A stretch of DNA of 64,000 bases from assembly GCF_905475395.1 (NCBI RefSeq), contig NC_058341.1, positions 33,681,501 to 33,745,500 on the forward strand. Reading direction: 5' to 3'. Source of the stretch: Chrysoperla carnea (taxonomy: Eukaryota; Arthropoda; Insecta; Neuroptera; Chrysopidae). The notes beneath the pieces were generated by a model, which had not been told where the DNA came from, ran no database searches, and saw only the letters and a program-made list of their open reading frames with translations. A program made the translations under genes and the position numbers. Shown here piece after piece: positions 51,142-63,939 of this stretch (the first letter of the stretch is position 1; each line of letters starts with the position of its first letter).

Positions 51142-51670
51142 TATACCATGTATATGAAATATACCAAGGTATAGTAAGTTTAGTCCGAAGTTTGTAACGC
51201 TTAAAAATATTGATGTTATGAACCAAATTTAGGTATAGGTGTTCATAAAATCAAATAATTAGTCCATTTCCGGTTGCCTGTTTGTCTGCCTGTCTGTCTG
51301 TCGTCTGTCCGCCTGTCATTACGATAACTCAAAAACGAAAAGAGATATCAATTGGGTCTGTAGGACCCACTTTGTAAACCGTTAGAGATAGAACAAAAGT
51401 TTAAATGTAAAAAATGTTCCTTATAAAAAAATAAACAACTTTTGTTAGAAACATTTTTTTTGTAAACATCACGGCTTACACACGAGGGCGCAAATTAGGT
51501 GCAAATTTTATTGTATGTATTATATGAGAATATCAGTTATGAATGTGTGGCTATCTAAGAGTGGATATCTTTCTGTATTGACGTGACGTTAAAAAACTAA
51601 CAATTGTGTCATCAGCACTGTCTATACATGGTATTTCAACAATTAACTCAGTCATTTTTTTTTTCACATG
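51142..51670 (+). mobile_element. Dispersed element R1, copy 6
   Basis: Near full length: TATACCATGTATATGAAATA start, GTCTGTCTGTC tract, CTCAAAAACGAAAAGAGATA, CCGTTAGAGATAGAACAAAA, and an end at CTATACATGGTATTTCAACA. About 75 bp between AGATATCA and ATTGGGTCTG is deleted relative to copy 1. Confidence 0.75.
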
Positions 51671-51855
51671 TTAAAGGTTTAGGTTATATACAACACCTTC
51701 TTTATTTGCCGATTGTTTGTTAAAACGGAAAATTTATAACGGGAAACGTAAGAATAAAGATTTATTATTATCTTTCGTTATATAGTTTCAACTAAAATAC
51801 AAAATAAACATAAAAATACGTTGCTTTTTTCTGTTTTTAAACTCCACTGACAAAG

Positions 51856-52205
51856 CGAAGAGTGTCGGTGCTATTATCGTAGCTTCCCAATATATTGAAA
51901 GTCTTTTTTTTCACTAAAAGCTTTAGGCTTAATCGGAGTGATTGTTAAGTTGAATGGAAATCTGTTCATTCTTTTTTTATGGTTATGGCTAAGGATTTCA
52001 TAATGGTGGGAGCGCAAATCAGTGTATTTAATATATCTATTTGTAACGGAAGTTTATTGTAAGCAGCGCTTCCACCATAATATTATAAGAAATTAAGCAT
52101 TGAGAATTTTTGTTTATAAAAATTAAAATATTTTTATGAATTTATTCATTGTCTAGTTCGTACGTTATTAGCTGAATTTGAATAATTTCTATTTGATTTG
52201 TAACA
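51856..52205 (+). repeat. Dispersed repeat R6, copy B
   Basis: Partner of 48548-48900, about 3.3 kb downstream in the same orientation and alike over nearly all of its length with small indels. In both places an R1 copy lies upstream, but the DNA between R1 and R6 does not match. I do not see one segmental duplication. Confidence 0.8.
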
Positions 52206-53151
52206 AATAAATTAAGCTACAATATCAGTATTTTTGATTACCGTTTTTGAACTTTAGCTCATTTATAGGTGACAAATAGATACGTGTATATACTAGCCAA
52301 TTAAAAAATATATTTAATATATACATAATATATATCTAAACAATTTTAATCGTTATTTTATGAAACATTTTGAAAATATGTGTTTTGAATATAGAGGGTG
52401 TTTTCTTAAAAAAGTTTGAATATTTACGTTGTTTTCTTGAATGTTATTATACGAGAAGTAAGAAAAGTATTTAAATGAGAGAAAATTTCAAATTCATCCC
52501 TATGCCAAGATTAATTTTGTGCATTGTTAATACGTATTTCGTTTACAATGTAGAAATCATCACTATGAATCAGCTAATCACAGCTATTTTCCTGAGAGAT
52601 ATTATTCTAATTTTGCTGATACAGTTGACTGTTGAAATACCAAATCAATGGCGAGTGGCTTTCTCTTTCAGGAGAATAATTATGACTAGTTAATTGATGA
52701 TGACTATATTGTTTTTAAAACTCGCATTTGTAATACAAAAAATTTATCTGGGAATTTGAAATTTTATTTTAAATAAATATAGTTTTCATAAGAATTTTTA
52801 CATAATAAAATAGGTCTATGTTTTTACAGAAAATTACATAATAATAATAACAATAATTATAATAATTAAAAAGTGATTATTAAAAATATATTTTTAAACA
52901 TGTTTTACTGTAAAAATTAATAATAATATGTTTATCGAAAATAAAAATAATATAGATAACATAAAAACAGAATTATATCAAAGCAAAAATGAAGAATTAT
53001 TTTTATCGAAAACAAAGTTCATTTCATTAAGAAATATTAATTTATTTTATTTTAATATTAATTAAGATTTCCAATGAAGAAAAAGTATCAAAATTTATTT
53101 GAATATAAAAAAGACAATACCTATAATAATTAATTTAATTTAAAAAAAAAA

Positions 53152-56100
53152 ATGTTTTTAAAACAAATACTTAGTTTACTAATAACATTTGGACCACTAA
53201 CATATGGTTTTGTGTTATTATCATCTTCGGTGGCAGCGGGTACTGGTAATCCAACAGCACGTGATAATGTTTTTCATTTAGGAAAATCATGGACGTATTC
53301 ATTAGAAACAACTGTTTTATTAAATAATGTTAATCAAAGTGAAAAGAATGTGGGTTTTCAAATTGAAAGTGATATTATTGTTAGTAGTATATGGGAATCA
53401 TCAGAAAATGTACATAAAAAATTACTTAAAATTGAGGTATGTAAATTTTACTAATTTGGTTTGTATGTTTGGATGTTTGTTACTCAATCACGCAAAAACT
53501 ACTAAATGGATTTTGATGAAATTTAACTAGTTTACACATAGGATACTTTTTATCTCGGGAAAACGTAAGGTTCCCGTGCGTTTAGAAAAAATCCAACTAT
53601 AGATGTCTTATGGAAAATTATTCCGGGATAATAAGGAATAATTTAGGATATTTATTTTAGAAACTGATTGAAGGTTTCGCACCAAAAAATTAAAATCTAT
53701 GAAATTGTGAACAAAAGGAGGAACAAAGTTTACTCCGATCTCGGTCGCTATTTATATCTATACAAAACGTAAAAAATCTTATCTAAGAAAGACTTTTGTC
53801 TAATAGGCTGTCGCGCCCCAAAATATATGAAGATCATATTCGAATCAAAAAAACTTATCTAAAATATCTAAATCGTTATTTTTCGAAGTAAATATGAATG
53901 AAAATTATCGGAGTAGACTAGAAATGTGTTTTAATAGAATCCCAACAATTGATGTGAGTTGCATCAGGATTGGAATTTCGACCGATTTTTCCTAATGAAT
54001 AGTTTAAGTTTTTCAACTCTAGCGCCAAAAAACCATCAATGTATTTAATAAACATGAGAAAATTGGAAACAATATTTAACTATAGATACGTTTAATTTCT
54101 GGGTATGAAAATAAATTTTGCCCCATTGAATGCGAACTCGGTTCTAATATTGAAACTCTTAGATAAGTACCTATTATGATTTGGTTCTGGTTCTATACTA
54201 TCAAAGAAAATAAGTTTACAAGGCTTACTCAACTTATTGGAAATTTTTCTACTTCAAAATAGAAAATTAATTTTCGAAAATTAATACATGCGGTTAAAAT
54301 TTCGTGCGGTAAATATGCAAATTGATGAAACATAATATGAATTCTCACCTAGCAAATCATAGGTCATTCATTTTTAAATAATTATTGATTGTAAAATACA
54401 TTATATTATTAATTGCATTGATGAGTCAATATTTTTGATTGAATATAATTATCACGTGCTCAGCATTAAATTTACTCTTCAAATATAATAGCACGGATAA
54501 TTAATTCTCTAATGGATTGTTTTAAATAAGCATGTTTGGCATTTAAGAAAAAGCGTTATAATCTAATACCTAATTTTTTTCAAGAAAATTACTTTTTTCA
54601 CGAATTTATTTGACGATAAGAGAGATAAATTATAGCTGGTTTGAGAATTTATTTAAAATTGTCAGTTTAAAAATAGGACTGTATCAATGATTCGTATTTA
54701 AAAAGAATCGTCATGGTCATTCACATCATAAATGGTATAATTCGATTTAAAAGTAATAAAACAAAATTGACTTTCCTAATTATTTTAAAAAAAATTACTA
54801 TTTTCAATTTATTTACCGATAAGAATGGTAAATTTTCTTTTATCTACAACTTTTCACTATCTCACCTTATTGAGAAATCCAAGGTAAAATTGCTAGGTTA
54901 TTCAAAAAACTCCCTAGCTCTAATTAGACCAAATTCTCTGTCGCATTTTTTCAAACCGATAGCTTAAATTTAACGTTATCGTGCTCATATGAAAAGGTAG
55001 CACTTTCGAAAAAAGTCGTAGAGAGAAATTTTGGTAGGCTCTGGTTTCAAGTATGTATATTAATCATTTAACAATGCATCCTTTCTGTCCCACGGTCTAA
55101 GTATTTTTGGAAACAATAAATGAAAAGAAAATTTTGGTAAATTTTACTTTTTCTAACTTACAAGGAAACATTCATAACTACTTTAATTTAGGTAAACCAT
55201 TCTTAACAAGGGTTTGCTTGGAAGTAATTTTTGAATTGGTTTGACTGCCGCATTTTTTCTACAGAATAATAATTCTTCAAATCTTTGATCATTTCTCAGT
55301 CATTTCCAGCATCCAAAAAGTTAAGGAATTTTTTCCATTACGAGGAATATTCTATTCTAGATTGAATAATTATGGTTCCCCAAAGCTACCTCTTCACAAG
55401 TACTTCGCATTCATTTTAATTTTGAAGTAAATATAGATCTCAAATCATAGCTCTAGGAATCACAATGTAGCTCTAGGAATCATTTTTCTTCATTGAATGA
55501 ATAAAAATGAATAGAAGAGAAATATTTTTGGCACATGCCGCCATGCAATTATTACCTACGTTACAATATTTGAACTGTAAATTTTTGTATTATCATTTAT
55601 ACTTTATCTTAAAAAGGTTATCGTAAGTTCATTTGTCGTCATAAATTTATCGAATATATCCAAAAACAAAAATCCATTTCATTAAATGTGATAAACAGTA
55701 AGGCATTATTACAAAATTTGTTGTGGCTAATCAAATTATCTTAATAAAACGATATTTAAATAGAGTAAAACCTCGATAACTCAAATCTCGAAAACCTTGC
55801 CTGATGTGAATATTTTATGTTTGCCTTTTCCACAAGTCACGAAATCTTGTTTACTTAAAAATATGGAAACTCAACAACTTGAGTAGTTTGAGCATTGTAC
55901 TTGGCCCCATAATTCAGCCGATGTAAAGAACTTCCCTTAAACTTTGTCCATTTAATTTATCACATTTTTAAACCTTAAAGGAAAATTTTAAAATAAGTTA
56001 AGGAAAATAAATTTCATGAGCGATAAAAGATGCCAAACTGTCAAGAAAAAATATTAAAGAATAAAGGACATCAAATATTTATGTACAACAAAGAGGCGGG

Positions 56101-59100
56101 TAAAAGCTAATATTTCATAATAAAGCCCGGTGTATGAAGCCACGGGTTGCTTCAGTTAATACTTGATAATAATAAACACTTAACTAATAATTTCTTTTTT
56201 ACAATTACTCCACAAATGCATTGTTGTAGTTGTTATATTAAATAAAGTAAGTCTTTGAAAGTAGAACGGATGCATTTATCTAAAATGACAATTCAAAATA
56301 AATTATAAAAAATAATATAATTATTAATAATAATTCTTCTTTGATAATAAAGGTAAATTGAATTAATATACGAGTACATTTAGCTATTATACTTTTTAAG
56401 GCATTATTTATTTATGTATAATCAACTAGCTCGAGACTTATGGAAAAACAACAAGATAAAATTATATCCAAAGTACTTTCGTTACTAGATATCAACTGAA
56501 CTTTGTACTAGTTACTAGATATTCATGAAAAATGTACCTGGTAGATTGTTTTCTTTAAATAGCCACTCAATTTTTTAGGAACAAGCAATTTTGAAAATAT
56601 TTTATTTTTATTTTATCTCCTTTTACGTGAATTATTATTCAACAAATTTTTGATTATATGCATAATTACAACAAAGTTATTTAATATTTATTAGTTATTT
56701 AATATTTATTAGTTAAAAACCATCAAATACAACAATTTTCTTAAATATCCATTTGGGCTTGATAAAAAATTTCTTTCATGAGATATTTTTTTTCACAAAA
56801 TTTTACCATCTCTAAGAAAAAGCAGTTCTTATACTGTAGTCTTTTTTTTAAATAATTATTGTAAAAATCGGTAAAAAGCTTTAGTTAAATCTTTTAATTT
56901 TGAATAACTCCCAATGTGACTTAACTTGTTTTAGGTTTAAATGCACAGAATTTAAATGCAAGTTCATTTAGGTTTCACCCAAATTTTAGGTTTGTCTCTG
57001 TTTGTTTTTCCATATTTTAATTTCGAGTTTTTAAGTGTCGAATTTGTTTTTATTTGGGCACCAAATAAGATATTTGGTTATAAGTACTTATAATAAGAAA
57101 TATAATTTTTTCGATTTGTTTAATATGAAGACCTTGATACGAAAACTATTAGGTCTTAAACATTTAAGTATTTTTAAATCTAATGAAATTTATTCTTTTG
57201 CGGCGCCTATAAAATCGTACTAACCGAATTAATTATCGAGGAAATTTAAAATGAACAAAAATAATTTCTTGTAAATACATATTAGACTGATAAAGCACGT
57301 TTGATCGCTTTGTTAATTAATGATTATGAAAATTTATAAAATATACTCACTAATTAAAAGTCACACGTACTTGGTAATCAATGTCTACAATATTGTATAG
57401 AATACATTACTTGAAACAACTGCTGCTATCTGGGTACCCATATAGGAAATTACAAGAGGACCAATATTGGTTGAAGCCTCTCTGGAAATTGTTAAACATT
57501 AATTTTCTAGCTTGAAAACTAATACTGAAACAATCTCGTATCAGAATGGAAAGATATCATCATTTCAATGTAGGGTGTCAGGTATAAGCCCAAGACTCGT
57601 TTCTGACTTCCTTGAAGGCTTGGCAAACCAATGCTGTCCTTGGGTAACGACTGGCAAACCAAGCCTTCATTTATTAGTCTTGGACAATAATTGAACCAGG
57701 GCTTGCAAAAGGAACATGATAAGCCAATACTGACGCAGCCTCGATTCCATTGTCAACATTGCCTTATAATATAATATGGGTATTGCTCAAAAACAACATT
57801 AAATCAATTTTATGATTCTCAAGGAAAAATGTCGTATCCATAAAGGTAATACCAATTTTCTACGCTTGCCCAAATCATTCGCGCACATATAAATATTTAA
57901 AATAAAGAACTCATAAAAATTCATTAAGTTGATTTCAAATTGAATCCGTTCAATCGCAAAGAATGTAATATTATATTAGCTCAATATTCATAACAAAAAA
58001 TTATGCTATTTAAATTTGTTTCAGGTAGTTACACCAAAATTGTATATAAAATCAAGAAAAGCACCTGCACCAGAAGGTTTTATTTATCACTCATCCAAAT
58101 TAGATTCGTTACCAAATTTTCCATTTTATATATCATGGAGCGAAGGAATTGTAAATAAAATATACTACGATAAACGAGAACAATTATCGTTGATTAATTT
58201 AAAAAAAGGAATTTCCAGTTTGTTTCAGGTATAGTAAATTTTTTGAATTATATATACAAATAAAGTATTACATAGTGAACATTTCTAATCTAATAAATTT
58301 ACGTAATTATGTGTTTTTCCATAGTTTTGTGCGTACCTACCTTTACTCTTTTCACCCTTTTTTATTAAAACCTTTGAAAATGAAAAAGTTTCAAGTCATT
58401 TGCACTAATATTAACGAAGTTATAATGAAAAGTAATAAGAAAAGAAATCGAAACTATAAGAAAGAAGTTAGAGGTTTAAGCCTCGTTTACTGGAGTATAA
58501 TTACAACAACAAAATTTTATTCCCGATTAATAATAGGACATTTTTATATGTTTCTAGTTTCAACTATTAGATGGAAGTTCAGAAGAAACAGATGCATCTG
58601 GTCCATGTTCTGTAATATATTCATCTATAGGTCCACATTCCTTTTCCAAAACAAAAGTTCGGTGTACAAAACCAAATGATTTACCATATTTAAAACATTC
58701 CAATCATTTATTATCCAGTACGTTAGAATCCAAGCGTCAAGCAAATTACGAGCTAAATGTTGATAACAATGTAATTGAACGGATTACAACACAAGAATTT
58801 CATGATTTTAATGTGGTTATACGTAACGATGCTGGTAGTAATATTCATACGATCCAACAATTACGAAAGAAATCTGATGGAACTGCATCGATAATTCAAG
58901 CAAATAATATACAAAGTGTTTTACAAAAGTTGGAATCATCGATTGGTTCAAAATTGATTGATGATGTATTGTTAACTAAACGTGAAGTACAACCGTCAAC
59001 CATAAGTTTAGCGAAATTAATTAAAGAGAATAAGGAATGGTTGAAAGATGATAAATTGGGAACGATTAAATCAGCAAATGCATTTGTCAAATTATTGAGT

Positions 59101-62100
59101 GGTGTTCGTGAGGCAAATCGTCAAGATATTGTTAAAGTTTTAAAACATAGTCGAAATAAAGATATTTTGTAAGTAATTTTATTTTTAGTAAAATAAGTGA
59201 AATTAGTGTTTCGTCGAGGAAAATGCTTCAAACGAAAAATGTTAGTTTCAAAAGCACACATCTTATATCGACATCGAATTCGATCTAAGTATTGAAGTTC
59301 AATTAAAACCTAACTCTTATTCATAATTGACAAAGATTAGATAAACGCTTTAAATTAGAAAGTTGTTCTTTATAAATACGCAAACATTTTTTTGTAAATC
59401 GAATAGTTTAAACAGTAATTTATAACAAAAATCTGGCTTTTTGTGGGTTTCTTCATTCGATTTGAACAAAAATGGTCTTTATAGAAAAACAAACCAATTT
59501 TATTGGATTTATTGGAAAATTTCTTTCGAAGAATGTCTGCATTTCGCAAAAATTTTGATAAGAAAAAACAGTTTTGGATAAAACTTTTCATTCCTTTTTT
59601 GCCTAAACTGTACGGTTTGCGGAAAAATATTTCGAACAAAAAAAATTACTTTTTTAATCAATAACAACTTTCTAATTTGAAGTGTTCATTTATCAATTAC
59701 CAGTTATGGAGTAGAGTGAGCTTTTCATTGAGCTTGAAAACCTTGATCAAGTTTAATGTTTGCGTACGATGTGTGCCTACACACCCAACATTTTTCGCTT
59801 GAATCATTTTTGCCGATGAAAGTTATTTTTCGAGTTTCAAGTATATGTCAACTTGTAAGCCATTCTGTATATACTTTCGAGGATTTCCAGATAGCAAAAA
59901 TTTGTTTTTCATAGTGTTTATAAATTTAAATGTCTGAATCCCGTGAAACATTTGGGGAGGAAAGTTACTTGATATAATTTTCTTTAATTTAAAAAGATCT
60001 GTCTGAAAACCTGTTTCTCAAAGACAAAGTATTTCTTTAGCATTTAACTTTTCTCATGTTTTACCTATTAGCAAATATTTTTTACTTACAAAAATTTTTC
60101 AATTCTCAATTACAATTTTAGGCTTCAATTATATGATATTGTTGGATTTGCACAAACTGAAGATGCACATGAAGCAGCAAAAAGTGTTCTAAATTTTGAT
60201 GATGAAAATGATTTTGATGCAGTTGAACGTTATTTGGGTGCTTTATCAATGAGCTCACATTTATCATCCAATATATTAGAAGATATACTAAAAATATCAA
60301 AAAAAGAATTTCAAAATCCTAAGTTGGTTGAAACAATACTTTTAACTTTGGGAGCTATGGCCCATCAATATGAGAAAAATAATGACAACAAAGGGAAATT
60401 AAATGTAAGTATTCATTCAATTCAAAGTCCTCCAAATGTTTAAAAAGACTGTATTGATTCATTCAAATGATTCATTCCTTGATTCGGTAAATTACATTTT
60501 GCTATGGGTTTGGCAAGCTCTGGTGAAAGACGCATTTGAGACGACCTCTCTCGTGCAAACGATTCCGCTGCTTCATTCCCTTTAACGCCAGAGTGGCTTG
60601 GCACGTACCCATATCAGACTGTGTTATTCAGAGCTAGGCGGTTCATACCCACAACCGCGAAATTTATTTAAAAAATTTATATTGAAACTAATTTTTTTTA
60701 GATTGTACATAAAATTGAAGAATCGTTACTAAATGGATTAGATTTTTGTAAAGAACAGGAAGATTGTCTTTTAAATCATTTAAGAGCACTGCAAAATTTA
60801 AAACACTCAACCACAATTCCACATTTAATAAAATATGCAAGAAACGGAACACGAAAAGTAAATGTTGCAGCAATGAAAGCATTACGAAAGCTTCCAAAAT
60901 CAGCATGGAATGCTGAAGTACTAAAAACATGTCATAAAATATTTTACATGTACGGAAAACCTTATGATTCGAGCGCACGTACTTTAGCTTTAGATATTAT
61001 TTTGGAATCAAAACCAGACCAAACGGTTTTAAAAGACTTAATACATTTTTTGTTATCGAACGATCGAGCTTTTGAAGTCAAACAATATTTGGTTCAACAA
61101 TTGCGTCTCATGTCTGAATCAGACAATGAATTTAGAGAAGTGATATTGGGTATAATTCGTAGCAATCCTAAAATCAATAATTATGCTATATTAGCACAAA
61201 AAGGTTTAAGCACTGCTTTTTCAAGATCATTTGTCAATAACCCATCAGTAAATGGTAGTTTAGTTACTGTACAAGAAATCCATGGTGGCATCTTGAAACG
61301 TGGCATTGTTGACGTAGTTTTGGAAAACAACGGTGTCTCACAAGAAATGTTTCGGGTAAGTTTAAATAATGATAGTTTCCAAAAAGTTTGTAAAAAGTTA
61401 GTTTTGTTTTTTTCGACTCGAGTTTCAGTTTTGTTTTTTGCCCGCGTTTATTGGAAAACCGGCATAACACTTGTCATGGCTTGTTTTATTTTTAATTTAA
61501 TACTTTTGATTAGTTAGGATTATTTGCCGGTGGTTTAGGAAGTTTTGTTTCTTCTGATACTAATAATGACGTCGACCCAGCTAGTGATCCCGATGAATCA
61601 GCAAATGCTGGAATGGAATTATCTGTAATGGGTATTCAGCTAAGACCTTTTGTATTCTTTTCTGGTCAAGGTGAACTTATGGGCCATGTATGGTCGGGAA
61701 CTGCTTCAGAAAAAACTCCAGCTTATCAGGTAATTTAAAATTGCAATAAAGGTTACTAAGACTAATTGAGAAAAAATAATAAAAAGGTATAAACTTTATA
61801 ATTTTTAGGCCTTAATTCTATTACAAGATCATTTAGAATACTTGAGATTAGGTGTTGGAATGATTGCGGAATTACAAAATATTGGTGGAACTTCATTTGA
61901 CTTATCAGGTCATATTCAAATATCGTTGTGGAATAGAAATGCTCAATCATGGGTGGAAAAAACGTAATATTTAAAAAAAAATTATATTATGAATAATTTG
62001 TATAGATTAAGGATATAAGATAAGATAATTATTGAATATATAAAAGTCTCTTTAGATGACGTTATGCATCAGCATAATTATCTTCGTTACTTAAAATTTT

Positions 62101-63828
62101 CTAAAATATAAGAGCATCTATAACGATGCTCTAATTCAAGCGTCCTCATGATGATTGGACGTGCTCATAAAAGACAATACCTTGTGAAATATTGACTTTG
62201 TTTTACATCAAATGGGTCTAGATTCCCCACATATAAATATATCCTCTTAGAAACTTGGATCAATGTGATAGTGGCAGATTTTAAAGCCGATAAAATTTTA
62301 GATTTAGAAGTGGCAAAGGGCACCACTATTAAATCACTCATATACACAATATGGGAGGCCTCTGTGCTTACCGGAATACCTTACTCAAGTCAATATAGCA
62401 AAAAATTATTTTCTTTTTTCCTCCATCATCTTTTCGAATTTATTTAAATTTTATATAGAATTTGGTTATTTAGCGTTTGAATGGTGATTTTCTGGGGTAT
62501 CAATTCAAAGAAACGAATCTCAGAAGTGTCGACCAGTTGCTGAAGCCCCGCTCGTGTATGATTGATGTCACACAAGTCCCGTTTTTGTATGATTGATGAC
62601 AATGAATTAATACTTTTATACAAAAATATGTGAGAAAAACGATCGATACCTTTTTAATTTTTCAGGAGTATTTTATTCATTGATTATTCATATCTTAACT
62701 TGAGGCTATTTTCCATAATAATTTTCCATTTAACATATTATTAATTGTGATTACCTTTAATTCTAGGGCTGGTATATTGTTAACTGGAATTGTTCGAATT
62801 GATACATTATTTGTAAATTCTAAAATAGAATATAGTTTGAGTATTGAGCCAAAATTGAATCTTGTATCCGATATTGAATTTTATTCTGGTGTATCTTTAT
62901 GCATGCAATTGAAACAACCAGATACAGTAGTAAGGTAAGTTATCACTGAGGATCTACCACGAAATAGACAATGATTAAGAATCTGAGCAGGAACCTGCTC
63001 CATAATCCCCCTTTGTGACACATAGAATCGAATTCTTGTTGAAATAAGTAACAAAATATAATACATGTGATGCCATCTATTATTACTTATTGGTTCTATT
63101 ATCAATAGTATGGTAATACATATGACGTAATTTTGTAAGATAGAATGTTCTTATATAGATATGTATGTACCAACAGAATAAAACATAGTTCGTTACAAAA
63201 CATAGTTGTGTTCACTTCTAAGAGGTTATGGGCCCAGAAATCAGAATGTCTTTAAAAATTTTTCAATTCAATGGACCATTAGCCATATAACTTTCGTAAA
63301 TTTTAATTAATAACTGCATAACACATCTGACTTTATGTGTGGTAACTTTTCCGTTTTCACCTAAATTTCTTGCAGTATTCTTGTGATAGATAAAAGAACC
63401 TCCGTTTGTGTATCACCTGTAGATTTTTGAAGCTATGCTTCTTTAAGCTCGTTATAAAAAATTGCGCTTATATAATAAGTACACACATACTTTTTAAAAG
63501 GAAAAACTCTTGAAAGAATTTTAAAAGGACTTGGAATTACAAATATTTGTGTAATTAAAATTAATAATAACTGAAATCATTAATAGTACAGTGAATCGAA
63601 AAATTATAAAAAAAATTTCTCTGTATAATCGTATTTTTTATCTATTAATTTTTTAAAATAAAATTCTATTTTATTTTTAGGCATAATATATATAAAATTG
63701 AACGGATACCAGGAAGTAAACATAAACTTCGAAAGTCAACATACAAAGTCAGTAAAGTACCCGGAAAAACGTATGCATTAAATCAAAAAAATAATGAAAT
63801 GTGCAATGTTATATTTAAGGATAAATAA
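53152..63828 (+). CDS. Mtp: Microsomal triglyceride transfer protein large subunit, complete
   Basis: ER-lumen lipid transfer protein of the vitellogenin/apoB-like family. With protein disulfide isomerase it loads lipid onto apoB-type lipoproteins, in insects apolipophorin. Exons: 53152-53436, 58025-58228, 58558-59168, 60122-60404, 60702-61355, 61514-61729, 61809-61963, 62767-62934 and 63681-63828; every junction is GT-AG and in frame, giving 907 residues (human 894). A signal peptide starts MFLKQILSLLITFGPLTYG. Exons 1-3 give the lipovitellin-like beta-barrel (SWTYSLETTVLLNN, LINLKKGISSLFQ). Exons 3-5 give the helical domain (KYARNGTRKVNVAAMKALRK). Exons 6-9 give the C-terminal sheets (GIQLRPFVFFSGQGELMG, FDLSGHIQISLWNR), ending NNEMCNVIFKDK, which parallels human NSEMCKVVF. 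No KDEL is present, as expected if PDI retains it. Intron 1 is 4.6 kb; introns 3 and 4 hold transposon remnants. Confidence 0.95.
54924..55099 (+). mobile_element. MITE-like element R5, copy C (partial)
   Basis: Matches the right part of R5: TCTGTCGCATTTTTTCAAAC, GTGCTCATATGAAAAGGTAG, CACTTTCGAAAAAAGTCGTA, GAGAGAAATTTTGGTAGGCT, TCAAGTATGTATATTAATCA and the end TGTCCCACGGTCTA. The left arm is not obvious. Sits in intron 1 of the MTP gene. Confidence 0.6.
55757..55900 (+). mobile_element. Possible pogo/Tigger-like fragment
   Basis: TAAAACCTCGATAACTCAAA followed by TCTCGAAAACCTTGCC resembles the 'AACCTCGATAACTCGAA' ends I associate with pogo/Tigger-type elements. No clear right end or transposase is visible. 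Within intron 1 of the MTP gene. Confidence 0.35.
57530..57700. repeat. Imperfect hairpin block in MTP intron 1
   Basis: CCAAGACT ... TGAAGGCTTGGCAAACCA (about 57590-57632) and TGGCAAACCAAGCCTTCA ... AGTCTTGG (about 57652-57686) are inverted around a short centre. TGGCAAACCA also occurs as a direct repeat. The block is GC-richer than its flanks, suggesting the core of a small foldback element. Confidence 0.5.
59205..59825. mobile_element. Long foldback element in MTP intron 3
   Basis: Outer parts are inverted: TCAAACGAAAAATGTTAG (left) against CCAACATTTTTCGCTTGAAT (right), and CACACATCTTATATCG against CGTACGATGTGTGCC. Further in, GCTTTAAATTAGAAAGTTGT pairs with ACAACTTTCTAATTTGAAGT. Arms extend for more than 200 bp with gaps. 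No ORF of note. Related CTTTAAATTAGAAAGTTG occurs near 35829, so more copies may exist. Confidence 0.65.
60501..60613 (-). pseudogene. Non-LTR retrotransposon RNase H fragment in MTP intron 4
   Basis: The minus strand encodes YVPSHSGVKGNEAAESFARE, followed by RSSQMRLSPELAKP. VPxHxGxxGNExAxxxAR is the hallmark of the RNase H domain in Jockey/I-type non-LTR retrotransposons, containing the histidine-loop and GNExAD region. The usual catalytic Asp of GNExAD is Glu here. An in-frame TGA lies just upstream at 60614-60616. A short, dead fragment antisense to the host gene. Confidence 0.7.
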
Positions 63829-63933
63829 ATAAATTTTTAATTTTTTGTTATGTTTCAATTATTTCAATTGAATGAATCTTACAAGACAACCCCTGAGCTG
63901 AAGATTCAAATATTAAAACATTATTTGTTGAAA

Positions 63934-63939
63934 ATAAAT
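63934..63939 (+). other. Candidate polyadenylation signal of the MTP gene
   Basis: AATAAA about 105 bp after the stop. Another AATAAA overlaps the stop region, too close to be the only signal. The window ends 61 bp later. Confidence 0.45.

Larger units (their letters stand above)
39750..53151. other. 13.4 kb intergenic region between divergent genes
   Basis: Must contain the promoters of p115 (leftward) and of the MTP gene (rightward). No TATA box or initiator can be singled out in such AT-rich sequence. Most recognisable content is repeats, listed separately: tRNA-like pieces, a palindrome, foldbacks, a pogo-like MITE, and R1, R5, R6 and R11 copies. Short ORFs here coincide with repeats or are chance frames. 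Confidence 0.5.
53437..58024 (+). other. Large intron 1 of the MTP gene
   Basis: 4.6 kb, GT donor (GAG|GTATGT) and a TTTGTTTCAG acceptor. It holds an R5 right half (54924-55099), a pogo/Tigger-like end near 55760 and a hairpin-rich block at 57530-57700. Otherwise AT-rich. No conserved exon is missing: the residues on both sides join as in the family. Confidence 0.8.

Noticed and set aside
62265..62447. 60-codon frame in MTP intron 7
   Set aside because: The exons on both sides join as in other MTP proteins, so it is not a missing exon, and I recognise no family.
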